From contig NC_077228.1 in NCBI RefSeq assembly GCF_027887165.1, forward strand, positions 109,849,043 through 109,913,042: a stretch of DNA of 64,000 bases, given 5' to 3'. Below are positions 11,201 to 45,479 of this stretch, in pieces; the stretch's first letter is position 1, and every line of letters starts with the position of its first letter. A model generated the notes under the pieces. That model saw nothing but the letters and a program-made list of their open reading frames with translations, did not search any database and was not told the DNA's origin. This DNA is from Monodelphis domestica. Lineage: Eukaryota > Chordata > Mammalia > Didelphimorphia > Didelphidae. Position numbers and translations under genes: made by a program.

Positions 11201-11789
11201 ACTTATTTCTTAAATCATAGATGAATTGCAATTTGCTTCTTTATGATCCTCTTTGAGTTCTTCTCTTGGGCTTTAGTTTTATGAGTAAGTCTAATTTGTA
11301 CCCTCCCAACCTAGCCACCCCCACACTTTCCCATAGAATCTCTGACCTTGGACTCATAGTTAGCTAGGCTTTTGAATAAGTGGACTTCATCTGAAGGGAG
11401 TAGCATAAGAAGGGTTGTCTACCATAGAGCTGAAACTCCTACATCCAGAGCTAAAGATTAGAGGAGCAGGTTCTGGAAGATTGAGGTACTTGGTGATAGG
11501 GACAACACAGGAGTCAGGGAGACAGGCCAGTCTAGACAACTTCTCCCTGCCAGAAGTGAGCAGAGCTACTGGAAACAGTCCAGTGCTCCAGCAAGAAGCA
11601 ATCATTATTATTTTAGGTGATTTTTATAGGCTTTATTCCTCCACACTATAAGAGGACTGAAATAAGAAACAAAGATAACTTTGTCTCATTACAAAAGTGT
11701 TTGCTGTTCACCTGCGGAGCTGGCTACAATGGCATAGGTTCCTGATCCCTGGCTCCTAGTTGGATCCTCTCTAGCTCGGGACATAGCTT

Positions 11790-12420
11790 TTTATTTGTTT
11801 GTTTTTTTTCCAGTTCATTTAGAAACAATTTTTGATGATTGTTTTCTGAAATTTTAGGGTTCAGATTTTCTCTTTCCCTACCTTCCATAAGGCAGTGAAT
11901 CATCTATTATAGATCATACCAGATCTTTTGTGCAATACATATTTCCATATTGCTCATAGCATGAAAGAAGATACTACACTTAAAAAACCCATGGAGAGAG
12001 GCAACTAGGTGGCTCAATTAATTGTGAGCCAGGTTTAGAGATGGGAGATCCTGGCCTTAGACACTTCCTAGCTTTGTGGTCCTGAGTGAGTCACTTAACT
12101 TCCATTGCCTATCCCTTACCACTCTTTTTGCTTGGGAACCAAGACACAGTATTGATTCTAAGATGGAAAGTAAGGGTTAAAAAAAACTCATGAAGGAAAT
12201 AAAGATGGCATGCTATGATCTGCAATCAGACTCCAACAGTTCCTTCTTTGGCTATTTTTCATAATGGGTTCTTTTTGGAAATCTTGAGAACTTGCTTTGC
12301 TAATGATGGCTTAGTCCTTCATTGTTGATCACCACATAATATTTCTATTATTTTATATGTTGTTCTCCTGCTTTTTATTGCCCCAACTTAGTATATTCAG
12401 TTGATGGTATCTATTTGGGT
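11790..12420 (-). mobile_element. L1 3' portion, reverse orientation, split by a SINE
   Basis: The right part (12188-12420, gatctgcaatcagactccaa) matches the arrangement of the reverse L1 at 57660-58520. The left part (11790-11997) is its 3' UTR. Confidence 0.6.
11998..12187 (+). mobile_element. tRNA-derived marsupial SINE
   Basis: Head aggcaactaggtggctcaat to tail ggaaagtaagggttaaaaaa, inserted in a reverse L1. Confidence 0.88.
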
Positions 12421-12429
12421 AGCAGTTCC

Positions 12430-15400
12430 AACTGGGAAAGGAGTGCTGGTGGTTGGTTAGAAAGGGAACAAAGACCCTGGTCACAGTACCAAAGAAGTGC
12501 TGGCATCTGAAGCTACAGGGGACTAGAGGCCCTTCCTTGGTAAAAACCAGAGCACAGATCAGGAGAAAAGTAACCATATCCTCCCAGGATCGTGCCACCT
12601 TGGGGGCTCCAAAAACTTGCAGACTCCTAAAAATTAAAACAATAGCATAAAAATGTCTGAAGCTTGAGTCAGGATTTCCCCATCCCCGAAGGATCAGATC
12701 CTAAACTTTAACATAAAGTTCAAAGTTAAAAAATCTAGTGAAAAACTAATCAAACAACAACAAAGAATTTGACCATAAAAACTACTATATTGGCAGGGAA
12801 GACAAAGACAGAAACTAAAAAAAAAATACAATGAGAAAGCATTAAAGAAAAAATGATAATTGGACCTAAGTCCAGTAAGAATTCCCAGAAGAGTAAAGAG
12901 ATAAGAGTAGTAGAGGAAAATTTGAGAAAAGAAGTGAGAGTAGTATAAGAAAAGTATGAAAACTAAGAATTTGATAAAAGAGGTAAAAATATACTGAAGA
13001 AAATAACAACTAAGAAATTTGGCCTAATGGCAAAAGAGGCACAAAATTTTACTTAAGAAAAAAACTTTCTAAAAAGCAAATTGGCCAAATGGAAAAGGAG
13101 GTATAAAAGCTCATTGAAGAAAAATAATTTAAAAAAATTAGAATTGGACAAGTGGAAGCTAATGACTCCATCAGATATCAACAAAGAATGAACCAAAGTG
13201 AAAAAATTGAAGAAAATATGAGATTCTTTAACAGAAAAACAACTGACCTAGAAAATAGATTAAGGAGGGATAATTTAAGAATTATTGAACTACCTGAAAG
13301 TCATAATCAAAGAAACAGCCTAGACATCATATTTTAAGAAATTATCAAGGAAAACTGCCCCATAGTACAGAGAGTAAAATAGAAATGGAAAGAATCCACT
13401 AATCACCTCCTGAAGGAGATTCCAGTGAAAATTTCCATGAATATTATAGCTAAATTCCACAACACTCAAGTCAAAGAGAAAATATTCAAATATCCAGAAA
13501 GAAACAATTCAAATATCCTGGGGCAATAGTCAGGATCATATAATATTTAATGGCTTCAATGTTAAAGGATTGGAGGGCTTAGAATATGATATTCCAGGGG
13601 GAAAAGAAATTAGGATTACAATCAGGAATCATCAACCCAGTAAAACTGAGTATAATCCTCCAGAGGAAAAAGTAAATATTTAATGAAATAGAGGACTTTC
13701 GTGCATTTCTGATTTTAAAAAAACAGTGATAAAATAGAAAATGTGACATTCAAAAAGAAGATTCTGTAGAACCATAAACAGATACATATGAAAGAGTAAT
13801 CATAAGAGACTCAATAAAATTAAACTATTTACATTCCTATTTGAGAAGGTGTTACATGTAACTTCTAAGAACTTTATAGTCACTGGGGCAGTTAAATGGA
13901 TTTTACATAGATAAAAGGCACAGGTGTGAGTCAATTATATTGGAATAGCCTCCAAAAACAAATTAAAGGGGTAAGAAGAATGCACTAGGAGAAGGGGGAA
14001 AGGAGAAGTAGAATGGAGAAAATTTTCTTATATAAAAGAGACACTGAAGGAAAAGTTTTTACAATGGAGTGGAAAATGGGAGGAAGATGGCAGGAATCCT
14101 TGAGCCTCATTTTCATTGAAATTGGTTAAAAAAAGAGAAGAATACTTTAAGGAATTAAATTTAGGGGTTTGACTAAATATGTGAGAATTCTAAAATAATA
14201 TGGTATTTGCCGATTTAAAATATAGCACAAGTCAAAATGACTTTTAATAGCTTTTATTTACAAAAGGGTAGAAAGAGTGAAAGTAGAGAAATACAAAAAG
14301 AGGGTAGAAAAGATGTCTACTTTATCATGCTAAAATATTGCTCTGCTGCTCAGCTCAAACCAGCAGGGCTTGTTAACCCTCCACTTGAGGACTAGGTATT
14401 CCCCCAATGCCACCTTCTCCAAGAGGGGAAGGTCTCTCTGGAACTAATCTCTCTCCAGGTAGTCAGGAAAGGAAAAGCCAGCTACTCACTCACCCAAGAA
14501 ACAGTTTGAGTCAAGGTCCAAGTCAAAGCCCAGGTCTGACTCCAAAGTCACCTTCTAGAGGCAAGTCACTAGCTGAAGCTCCAAGCCCAAGATCCAATCA
14601 AAGATGACTACCAAAGACAACAACGATGACCTCTAGCCAAAAAAAGATCAAGACTTTTATAGTCCTTTTTGTTCCTTCCCCTCTTCATAGGGGCCAAATA
14701 CAAATTCCAAATTGCCTAGTACTGGGGGGGTTGGGGGTGGGGGTGGACAGTGGCTGTGGGATCCACTTCTCACCCTCTGAAGGTGTTAACTAAGTTTCTG
14801 ACTGATTGGGTTACCACCCATCTTAACAAATGACTTGCAAACATTCTTATTTAGTGTTGAGTTCTGGAGTTATCACTCATTTTAGCAAGTGACTTGTGAG
14901 CTCCCTTTCTTAGTGTTTGGTGAGGTACTAAGTAGGGATACTAAAAGAAAGTCTTATTCACACTTCACAACACATATGTACAGTCAGTTTCATATAGAAT
15001 TGTAACTTACCCAATGGAGAAAATGGAAGAGAAAGGGGGTGATGATAAAGGAGAGGACAGATTAAGGGAGGCAGTAGTTAGAAGCAAAATGGACTTTTGA
15101 AGAAGGATAGAATAAAAAGAGAGGAAAAATAACAAAAGAGAAATACACAATTAGTAATCATTGTTAGGAATACATAGTTAATCAGTATTAGAAATACACA
15201 GTTAATAAATGTAAAGAGGATGAGCTAAACCACAAAGCAGAAGCGGACAGCAGAATGATTTAGAAACTAGCATCCAACAAGAGACATACTTGAAACAGAA
15301 AGAAACACAGAGTTAATTAAAATAAAGGACCAGAGCAGAATAGGTTTTAACTGAAATAAAAAGGGCATGGGGAAATAATCATGATCTCAGATAGAGCAAA

Positions 15401-15485
15401 AGCAAAGACAATGAAAAGAAATATGGAAATTACATTTTGCTAAAAAGGTCCTGAAGACAATAAAATGAAATAAAAAATTGTACAA
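12430..15485 (+). mobile_element. Decayed 5' half of an L1-like LINE, split by an LTR
   Basis: The frame at 13152-13337 reads EKIEENMRFFNRKTTDLENR and then LRRDNLRIIELPE, the coiled-coil to RRM junction of L1 ORF1 proteins. From about 15170 the sequence resembles the start of the ORF2 endonuclease. Stops and frameshifts are frequent, so it is inactive. The LTR at 14182-14974 interrupts it. Confidence 0.6.
14182..14974 (-). mobile_element. Solo LTR of an endogenous retrovirus, reverse orientation
   Basis: 793 bp, starting TGAGAATTC and ending CACAACACA, with TG...CA ends. It is flanked by the 4-bp duplication TATG (14178-14181 and 14975-14978). On the minus strand a GTAAATAAAAG polyadenylation-type motif sits near its 3' end. 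No retroviral coding sequence is present. The 66-codon frame at 14407 is low-complexity and not a gene. Confidence 0.75.
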
Positions 15486-15489
15486 AAAA

Positions 15490-15640
15490 ATAAACAATAT
15501 GGAAGTGTTTTGTTTGATAATACATGTGTAACCCAGATCAAATCACCTGCCACCACTGGGAAGGTGAAAGGAAGGGAAGGGAGGAAGGAAGATAAGTTCA
15601 ATCATGTAACTGGTAAGCAAAAGAAAATTGTATAGCAATT
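15490..15640 (+). mobile_element. L1 3' UTR fragment
   Basis: Contains aataaacaatatggaagtgt and ataatacatgtgtaacccag with a G/A-rich block, as in other L1 ends in this window. Confidence 0.6.
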
Positions 15641-15711
15641 TTCTTTGATAAAGATCTCATTTCTCAAATATATACTGAATAGAACTAAGTCAAGTTTATT
15701 CAAAACAAGAA

Positions 15712-15914
15712 GGGGGCAGCTGGGTAGCTCAGTGGATTGAGAGGTAGCCCTAGAGATGGGAGGTCCTAGGTTCAAATCTGACCTCAGATACTTCCCAGCT
15801 GTGTGACCCTGGGCAAGTCACTTGACCCCCATTGCCTAGCCCTTACCACTCTTCTGCCTTGGAGCCAATACACAGTATTGGCTCCAAGACAGAAGGTAAG
15901 GGTTAAAAAAAAAA
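15712..15914 (+). mobile_element. tRNA-derived marsupial SINE, full length
   Basis: Head gggggcagctgggtagctca to tail acagaaggtaagggttaaaa with a long A run. One of the best-preserved copies here. Confidence 0.93.
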
Positions 15915-16611
15915 AAAAGAACCATTTTCCTATTTATAAATGGCCAAAGAATATGGACAGGCAATTTTCAGAAGAAATCAAAGCTATTTACATATATATA
16001 CATATATGTGAAAAATGCTCTAAGTCAATATTGTCTAGAGAAATGCAAATTAAAACAACTCTGAGGTAGCACTTCACAGATATCAAAAAAGAGAAATGAT
16101 GGAGGGGAGGAGTGGATTTAGGATGGAATAGTGAACTGATCCAGCAGTTTTGGAAAATAATGTTTAGAACTGCCCAAAGGTTTATAAAATTGTATATACC
16201 CTTTGACTCAGCAATCCCACTACTAGGTCTGTACCCAAAAAAGACAAAAGAAAAAGAAACTATATGTATAAAAATATTTATAGCAGCTTTTTTTCTGTGG
16301 TGGCAAAGAATTGGAAAGAGAGAGAATACCCATGAATTTAGAAAGTCATCATCACAGAAAACATAGCAGAACCTATATGAACTGATGCAGAGTGAAGTGA
16401 GAAGAACCGGATCAGACAGTAACAGCAATGTTGTAGTGATGATCCACTGGAAAGATTTGGTTCTTCTCATCAATTCAGTGTTCCAAGACAATTCCAAAAG
16501 GACTCATGCTGAAAAAAATGCTATCGAGCTCCGGAGGGAGATCTTATGAACTGAGAGCTAATTGAAATATAAATTTGTCTTTGTTTTTCTTGATTTTTAA
16601 AGAAGACACAG

Positions 16612-16803
16612 CTACGGGCAGCTAGGTGGCTCAGCTGATAAAGAGGTATGAGATCCTAGGTTCAAATCTAGTCTCAGATACTTCCTAGCTACATGATCCT
16701 GGGCAAATCAGTTAACTCCAATTGTCTAGCCCTTACTGCTGTTCTGACTTAGAACTGATACTTAGTATGAATTCTAATATAGAAGGTAGAGGTTAAAAAA
16801 AAA
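16612..16803 (+). mobile_element. tRNA-derived marsupial SINE in L1 3' UTR
   Basis: Head acgggcagctaggtggctca to tail tagaggttaaaaaaaa. Confidence 0.9.
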
Positions 16804-16971
16804 CCAAGATATGTCTAACATAGAAATGTTTTGTATGATTTCACATTTATAATTGGATATCATTTTGTTTTCTTTACCAGTGGATGGGGAAGGGGATAGG
16901 AGGGAGGAAATTTAAAAAAAAATTTAAAGAATGTTAGAAATAAATTAATGATTTTTTTTTTAAGAAGGCAA

Positions 16972-17225
16972 ATAGGAAGCAGTTATGTGGCTCAGGAGAT
17001 AGATCCATGTCTGGAGTCAGGAGGACCTGGGTTTCCTCAGACACTTCCTAGATGTGTGACCCTGGGCAAGTCACTTAACCCTCATTGCCTAGCCCTTACT
17101 GTTCTTCTGCCTTGGAACCAATATACAATATTCATTCTAAGATGGAAGGTAAGGGTTGTTTTTGTTTTTTTTAAGCACTTAGCATAGTGCCTAGAACATA
17201 ATAAGAGCTGTATAAATGCTTATTC
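16972..17225 (+). mobile_element. tRNA-derived marsupial SINE plus MIR tail
   Basis: SINE from aagcagttatgtggctcagg to gatggaaggtaagggttg (about 17160), followed by a MIR-type end, gtgcctagaacataataag. Confidence 0.85.
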
Positions 17226-17279
17226 TCTGCAGATGAAAACATATGATTTATCAATTGTTTACTTGGGTATATATTTTTG

Positions 17280-17515
17280 GGTTTTTGTTTCTTAAGATTA
17301 TGCATTTACAAAAAATAATATGGAAATATGTTTTGCGTGATAATACATGTAAAACCCAGTCTGAATTGCTTGTTAGCTCTGGGAGGGGGGAGGGAAGAAG
17401 GGAAGGACATGATATAGATCCTATAACTTCAGGAAAGTCATGTGGAAATTTATTAAAATTTAAAAATGAAATTATAAATGTTCATTTCCTTTCCCTTAAT
17501 AAATGCTTTTCATTA
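17280..17515 (+). mobile_element. L1 3' end
   Basis: Contains gataatacatgtaaaaccca, gaattgcttgttagctctgg and a G-rich block. 17520-17810 shows nothing recognisable. Confidence 0.7.
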
Positions 17516-17813
17516 AAAAAAAAAAACCATGGGAAAGACTTCAGCAATAGATCGAAGGGAAAGCTTTTTGATATGACAGCTGTAGGAAGATCCTTCAGGT
17601 ACACTTGATCCCTCATCACACACTGGGGACGGCACAAGAACGTCAGTAAACAAAAGACTAATTTCTTCAGATCCATCTCAATGCAAGGAGAAGCTAGATG
17701 ACTAGGAGCCATAGAAGGGATTCCTTTTGTACTTGGGTTGGGATAGATGCCTATTGAGATCCCTTCCAACTCTTATGTTGTGTGAAAAATCTTGAGGTCA
17801 AGAGATCAGGTGT

Positions 17814-17993
17814 GGAGACAGCAGGGTGGCACAGTGGATTAGAGCCAGGCCTGGCGTTGGGAGGACCTGGGTTCAGATCCGGTCTCAGCTGTAGGGCCCT
17901 CAGCAAGTCACTAACCCCGTTTGCCTAGACCTTGTCCTTCCATCTTAAAGACGAATTACAAAATCAGAAAGTAAGGGTTAAAAAAAAAAAGAA
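17814..17993 (+). mobile_element. tRNA-derived marsupial SINE
   Basis: Head ggagacagcagggtggcaca, B-box region acctgggttcagatcc, tail gaaagtaagggttaaaaaaa. The sequence from 17994 to 18740 is A/T-rich with no feature I recognise. Confidence 0.88.
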
Positions 17994-18742
17994 TAACAGA
18001 TGTGTGTTCCTTCTGGAAGGCTGTAAAGGATGGATGTCTTCAGAAACTAGGCTGAGATATTAATGAAGAGTAAATATTGATTTTGGATATCAACCTTTTC
18101 CTTTGTCAGTCTAGAGGATATCATTAAAATAAGACTATTTGATAGACTAGTTTCCCAGCTCTGATATGCCTGAAGGGGGCCCTCCTTGAATCCATTCTGT
18201 ATGCCTGGATTTGCCTGCACAGTACAGGTATATTTGTGTTTCCCTCCTCTTCCTATGATTGGACAAGACTTCCCATTGGCCTTTGCTGCAATGGTGGGCT
18301 CTTCCAAGCTGTGATCGATTCATGGTGCTTATTATATACATGGGTCTTGCCTATACCAGCTCTCTGGGTCATCCTAGCCCAAGGGAAGTTGTGACAGCAT
18401 TCCTGCTACAAATCTCAGATTTCAGGAACCCAGAGGCCCAAGGAAGGGTGATTAAAAAAAAACAACAAACAACCCCCACCTTCATGATTATGCTCAGTTT
18501 TCAAGATAAATTATTCTTGGTTATTAGCCTTTATCTTTTGCCATTTGGAATTTTCAACATTTTTCTTCATTGTATGCAATTGAAAAAATAATTTTGTGTA
18601 ACTCTGACTCCAATTCCTTTGTATTTTCTTTCCATCTGCTTGCATTATTTTTTATTTTTATTTATTATATTTATTTGTATTATTTATATCATATCATATC
18701 TTATTTATTATTTTGCTTGGAAAATCTAAACAAAACAACAGA

Positions 18743-18905
18743 CCTCACCTTCTGCCTTAGAATTGGTTCTAAGGCAGAAGAGTGGTAAGGGCTAGGCAAT
18801 GGGGTTAAGTGACTTGCCCAGGGTCACACAGCTAGGAAGTATCTTCTGAGGTGAGATTAGAACCCAGAGCCTGGCTCTCACTCCACTGAGCCACCCAGCT
18901 GCCCC
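18743..18905 (-). mobile_element. tRNA-derived marsupial SINE
   Basis: Reverse orientation, from caccttctgccttagaattg to ccactgagccacccagctgc. It sits just beyond the NUAK2 3' flank. Confidence 0.92.
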
Positions 18906-19689
18906 TGATACTGTTCTTAAATTCTTACCCAATACACAGCTAATCTGAACTACTGGCAAGTAAGTGCCAATCTTTCAGCGTGACCCTTGATTCAACTTCC
19001 AAAACCTGAGAGATCCGTTTGATTTAAGCAATCAGATGACCAAAGTGGGGAAAAGGGCCATCATGTGTCAGCTAGAAAGGACAAGAGTGCCTGGGCCTTC
19101 CGAAGCCCATCAGGAACCAGGATCGTTCCAATAGGAAATGGAGCGAGGTGGGCCAGTCCCAAACTCGGCCAAAGGGGTGTGACGGGGATAGAGTCATCCT
19201 CCACTGAGGTGATGAAGCCTCCAATCCACCTCCAGGGAAAAGCGAACTGCGGGAGGGTCTGGAAAATCATGGCACTGAGGATTTGAGTAGACACAGATCA
19301 GCAAGCTGAGGGCTGGCGGCCACCCACTCTGGCTTTCCTTCCGCACTTTCACTTCCCTGAAGCGTGGTTCGTTCTATTTTGGGGAGTGTATTGCTGTTTA
19401 AGGTTGTTTCTTGTGAAAATAGTAACATAAAACACCACCAAAACACCATTTCTGGAAGAGTCAATCCATCCGTGTTATTGAAAACAGTAAAACTCATTTT
19501 TTTAAAAAAAATACATAACGGAGTAAATACAAATAAATAGAAAACATTTCAAGGCATAAAGGTTCCAGGGCAATAATGATCCATTCCCCCCACCCATTAG
19601 AGAAGAGGCCAGACATTGTCTGGGGTGGAGAACCGGGGAAAGAATGAGGGGGGCGGTCAGCCCTCCACATTTGAGGTTCAAGGATCCAG
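18906..19689. other. Unique sequence beyond the proximal NUAK2 poly(A) site
   Basis: No repeat recognised. GC content resembles the 3' UTR, so it may include the distal end of a longer NUAK2 transcript. Short open frames here have no recognisable content. Confidence 0.4.
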
Positions 19690-20392
19690 GAGCCTGGGCC
19701 CCCATTGAGATGACTGTTTATTGGTGCAGCAACAAAGGGTCCTTTTCAAGTCTGAGGATTTATAGCAGCTGCCCTCTGTGGTGCAGAGGGAGAAGCCTGA
19801 TAAGGGGTCAGGGGCTCACGCAGCAGCGGAAAGGGGCAAGAGAGCTGTGGTCCTCTTCTGTAACGACTGGGGAGACCCACTGCACCCAGAGAGGTACCAG
19901 AGACCCCCACAGCACGACGCTGTCATAAAAGTCACAAAGGCACCCCAATGGGTGCCCTACTTCAAGTTTGAAGTTTAAGCTGGAGAAAGCATTCACTTCT
20001 TGTGAAGACTGGAGTCAGGGTGTCTCCCAACCCCACTCAACATCTCTCCTCGGATGGGAGAGAGAAAGGGTCTCCGGATGGCCGTGGGTCCCATTGTATG
20101 GTCAGTCCTCACTTGGCATATGAGGAGGAGTTGGTCACTTGTAGACTGGGCATTCAGACTCCTTTGGCCATCTGTCCTCCTTCCATCCCCTTTCTATTGG
20201 TGGTGACAAAGGCATATGGTTTAAAGGGGAGATCTACCTCTCATCTCACTCATTTTCTTCCCTTCCCTCCTCAGGGCTTAAGCCCCAGTCCTTTGGCCTC
20301 TATGGCTGTGAACTCAAGTCTCTTCCAAGGCAGAGGTATGGCAAACACTTCTTTGACCCAAGGGATGGGGTGGACTTGCTGCTTTCCCACCC
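19690..20392 (-). other. NUAK2: NUAK2 3' UTR, end uncertain
   Basis: Repeat-free, moderately GC-rich sequence follows the stop codon. The only canonical AATAAA on the gene strand before the next repeat is at 19722-19717, which would put cleavage near 19690-19705 and give a UTR of about 0.7 kb. Human NUAK2 has a longer 3' UTR as I recall, and similar unique sequence continues to about 19000, so a longer form using a variant signal is possible. Confidence 0.55.
19717..19722 (-). terminator. NUAK2: Candidate NUAK2 polyadenylation signal AATAAA
   Basis: TTTATT on the plus strand is AATAAA on the gene strand, about 670 nt past the stop. A modest GT-containing stretch (AAATGTGGAGGG) lies some 45 nt downstream. 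The GU-rich element is not strong. Confidence 0.45.
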
Positions 20393-43204
<22,812 letters not shown>

Positions 43205-43700
43205 GGAGTTAGGAAGGAGAAGCAGGCGGAGACGCCGGAGACGCAGCCCAGAACCAAGAAGGAAATCAGTAGAAAGCAGCAGCCGCCACCGGGAAAGCTC
43301 AGCTGCGCAGGGGCCCGGGGCACATGTGTAAGCTGCCTAGGGGTTGAGAACGAAACTTAGAAATAGAAGAAACTGACTGAGACTCTACATTCCAAGTTCT
43401 AATAAATGCTGCAAGCCCCCTGCAGCCTGGCCCCACCTTCAACCGCCCATTGGTCAGTTACTATGTTTCACGTGACCTAGGACGCTTCGATTGGCTCATC
43501 TCTGCCTCTGCGAACGCTCCCCCTCCCCCTTCGGCATGACTGCAAAAGGTGTCAATGAAGGTCCTGCCCTCTTGGTCGCCAGTTACCGAGGGACAGAGAA
43601 GGGGAGAAAGGGGCGAAGGATTCTAGCAGAGAATGCTTGGGGGAATTTGGCAGCCAATCATGGGCCTGAGGATGGACTGAGAGCCTCTGATTCTCGAGAA
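43205..43700 (-). promoter_or_regulatory. NUAK2: NUAK2 promoter and 5' UTR region
   Basis: GC-rich sequence without interspersed repeats lies directly upstream of the ATG. On the gene strand it contains CCAAT boxes at 43494-43490 (in GAGCCAATCG, a good NF-Y site) and 43453-43449, with a plus-strand CCAAT at 43654-43658. There is an E-box TCACGTGA at 43468-43475 and a TEAD/MCAT motif ACATTCCA at 43387-43394. No TATA box is obvious. The transcription start is not determinable here; I infer it lies between about 43250 and 43450. Known regulation of NUAK2 by YAP/TAZ-TEAD fits the MCAT motif. Confidence 0.7.
43299..43325 (-). other. Possible 8-codon upstream ORF
   Basis: On the gene strand an ATG at 43325 reads eight codons (MCPGPLRS) and stops at TGA 94 nt before the NUAK2 ATG. 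It matters only if transcription starts upstream of 43325. Confidence 0.4.
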
Positions 43701-43879
43701 CTGCGGAATTTCCCAGCTATAAAGTTAAACCGCTCACTTCGTGGAGCTGGGACAATGTTAAAGTGATTTGGGAGCTCATTGTCAGGGTTTCTCTGGTGAT
43801 GTCATCAGCCCCGCTTCAGCTGTAGTGGTACTTTCTATGGGAAGACCAAGTATAGGAGGCGAGATAGCAATCTTTTAAA

Positions 43880-44085
43880 CCAGAAGTCATTAACCTCTTT
43901 TTTGTCATGGATCCCTTTGACATTCTGGTGAAGCCAGTTTCTCTTTCTCAGAATAGTGCTTTTAAATGCCTAAAAGAAAGAAAGTACATAGAATTAGAAA
44001 GGCAACCACTTATAATAAAATCATTATGTAAATACTTTCAAAAGCATACAAATTCTCTGACCCCAGATAAGAACCCCTATTTTAA
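43880..44085 (+). mobile_element. DNA transposon remnant (caggggttcttaacc family), both ends visible
   Basis: Left end accagaagtcattaacctct and right end ccagataagaacccct are imperfect inverted repeats. Body catggatccctttgacattc. Confidence 0.6.
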
Positions 44086-44163
44086 ACCCTTAAGAAACCT
44101 GACCTCCCTGAAGTCTGCCCAGATTCCCTCCAGCTAAAAGGGAATTTACTCAAATTCTCAGAA

Positions 44164-44297
44164 AGTTCTGTGGTTAGGTGGCTCAATGGATTGAGAGCCA
44201 GGCCTAGAGATGGAAGATCCTGGGTTCAAATATGATCTCAGATACTTCCTAACAGTATTGATTTTAAGATGGAAGGTAAGGGTCTAAAAAGAAAGAA
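44164..44297 (+). mobile_element. Marsupial SINE with internal deletion
   Basis: The first half (gtggttaggtggctcaatgg to agatacttccta) joins directly to the end (acagtattgattttaaga). The ctgtgtgaccctgggcaag middle is missing. 44300-45020 holds only old diverged sequence. Confidence 0.85.
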
Positions 44298-45026
44298 AAA
44301 GCTTTCCTTTCCTTTGCTCTCGTCTCTTCTAGCTTATGTTCTCCTTGCCTATGGACATGCCATAATTCTTGTATCTAGCCCTAGGATAGTGTAAACTCCT
44401 GGACAGTACTGCTATTTCACCTTCCTGTTCTCATCCTCTGGCACAATCCCTTGCACCTAGTAGACAGTAAGTACTTACTAAATGTTAAGTATTGACTAAT
44501 CACCCTAAGATGCCCCAGTATAAGTGCTTACCTGCTTTGGTAATGAGTTTTCCTCATCAAGAAGTCTCCTCTTATTAATCTAGCCACAAGTTTAGTCTCA
44601 GCCCTTATTACTTGTATGCCCAGTGATTGATACAATTATCTAGCATATACTATATAGCACAAATACATAGACTTGTTAATTGATGGATCTGTCAAAGCTC
44701 TCCCATTACTGGTTCCCTCTTCGACTGAATAAAAAATCTAGTTCCAGGGAGAATTTTTAACTATCCAAATGTGATCAGAAGGAAAACAAAATGAACTATG
44801 GGAAATGTGTCTGCTGTGGGATGACTTTGGGGCTTATCTTTTTCCCTGGAAATAATAATGTCATGGTATATAACTTGCATTTCTATAGCTCTGAAAAGTT
44901 TATAAAGTATATTCCTCACTCTTTCAAATGAGTAGAATGACCAAGACAGACAAGACTCAGAGATCTGAACACTTAATTTTTATATATTAGAAGGGTAAAG
45001 TGATTTTCACAGAAAAACAGGTTTGC

Positions 45027-45228
45027 AAGCAGCTAGGTTGCTCAGTGGATAGAGCCAGGTTCAGGGTTGAAAGGACAGGACAGGGTTTCAAATGCTACCT
45101 CAGATACTTCTTAGCTAGGTGACTCTGGGCAAGTTACTTAACCCCAATTTCCACAGTCTTACCACTCTTTAGTCTTGAAACTAATATTTAGTATTATTCT
45201 AAGGTGGAAAGTGAGAGTTGTAAAAAAG
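45027..45228 (+). mobile_element. tRNA-derived marsupial SINE
   Basis: Head gcaagcagctaggttgctca to tail ggaaagtgagagttgtaaaa. Confidence 0.85.
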
Positions 45229-45479
45229 AAGAAAAACACATCTGGAAGAGATATCAGATATCTTTTGATCCAACCCAGATCCAAAACATAAATCTGATCT
45301 ATAACATCTCTAAACAAGGGATTAATTGATTGGTCTCCACTTGAAAAACACAGAACTCATTATAGACTGTGAAAATTGTTCGGATTCCCCCTTTTATCAA
45401 GCTGAGATGGTCACATGAAGTTTCTGGCAGAGTCAATACTAGAACCCAGTTTTCTAGACTCCTAGCCTAGTGAGTGCTT

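Larger units (their letters stand above)
15640..16950 (+). mobile_element. L1 ORF2 C-terminal part and 3' UTR, with two SINE insertions
   Basis: Translations FFDKDLISQIYTE and KWPKNMDRQFSEEIKAI, then PFDSAIPLLGLYPKKTKE in the frame at 16112, match the L1 ORF2 C-terminus. SINEs at 15712-15914 and 16612-16803 split it. Several frameshifts mean it is dead. Confidence 0.8.

Noticed and set aside
1..18900. 3' exons of TMCC2, expected beyond the NUAK2 3' end
   Set aside because: No coiled-coil or twin transmembrane C-terminal exon seen.
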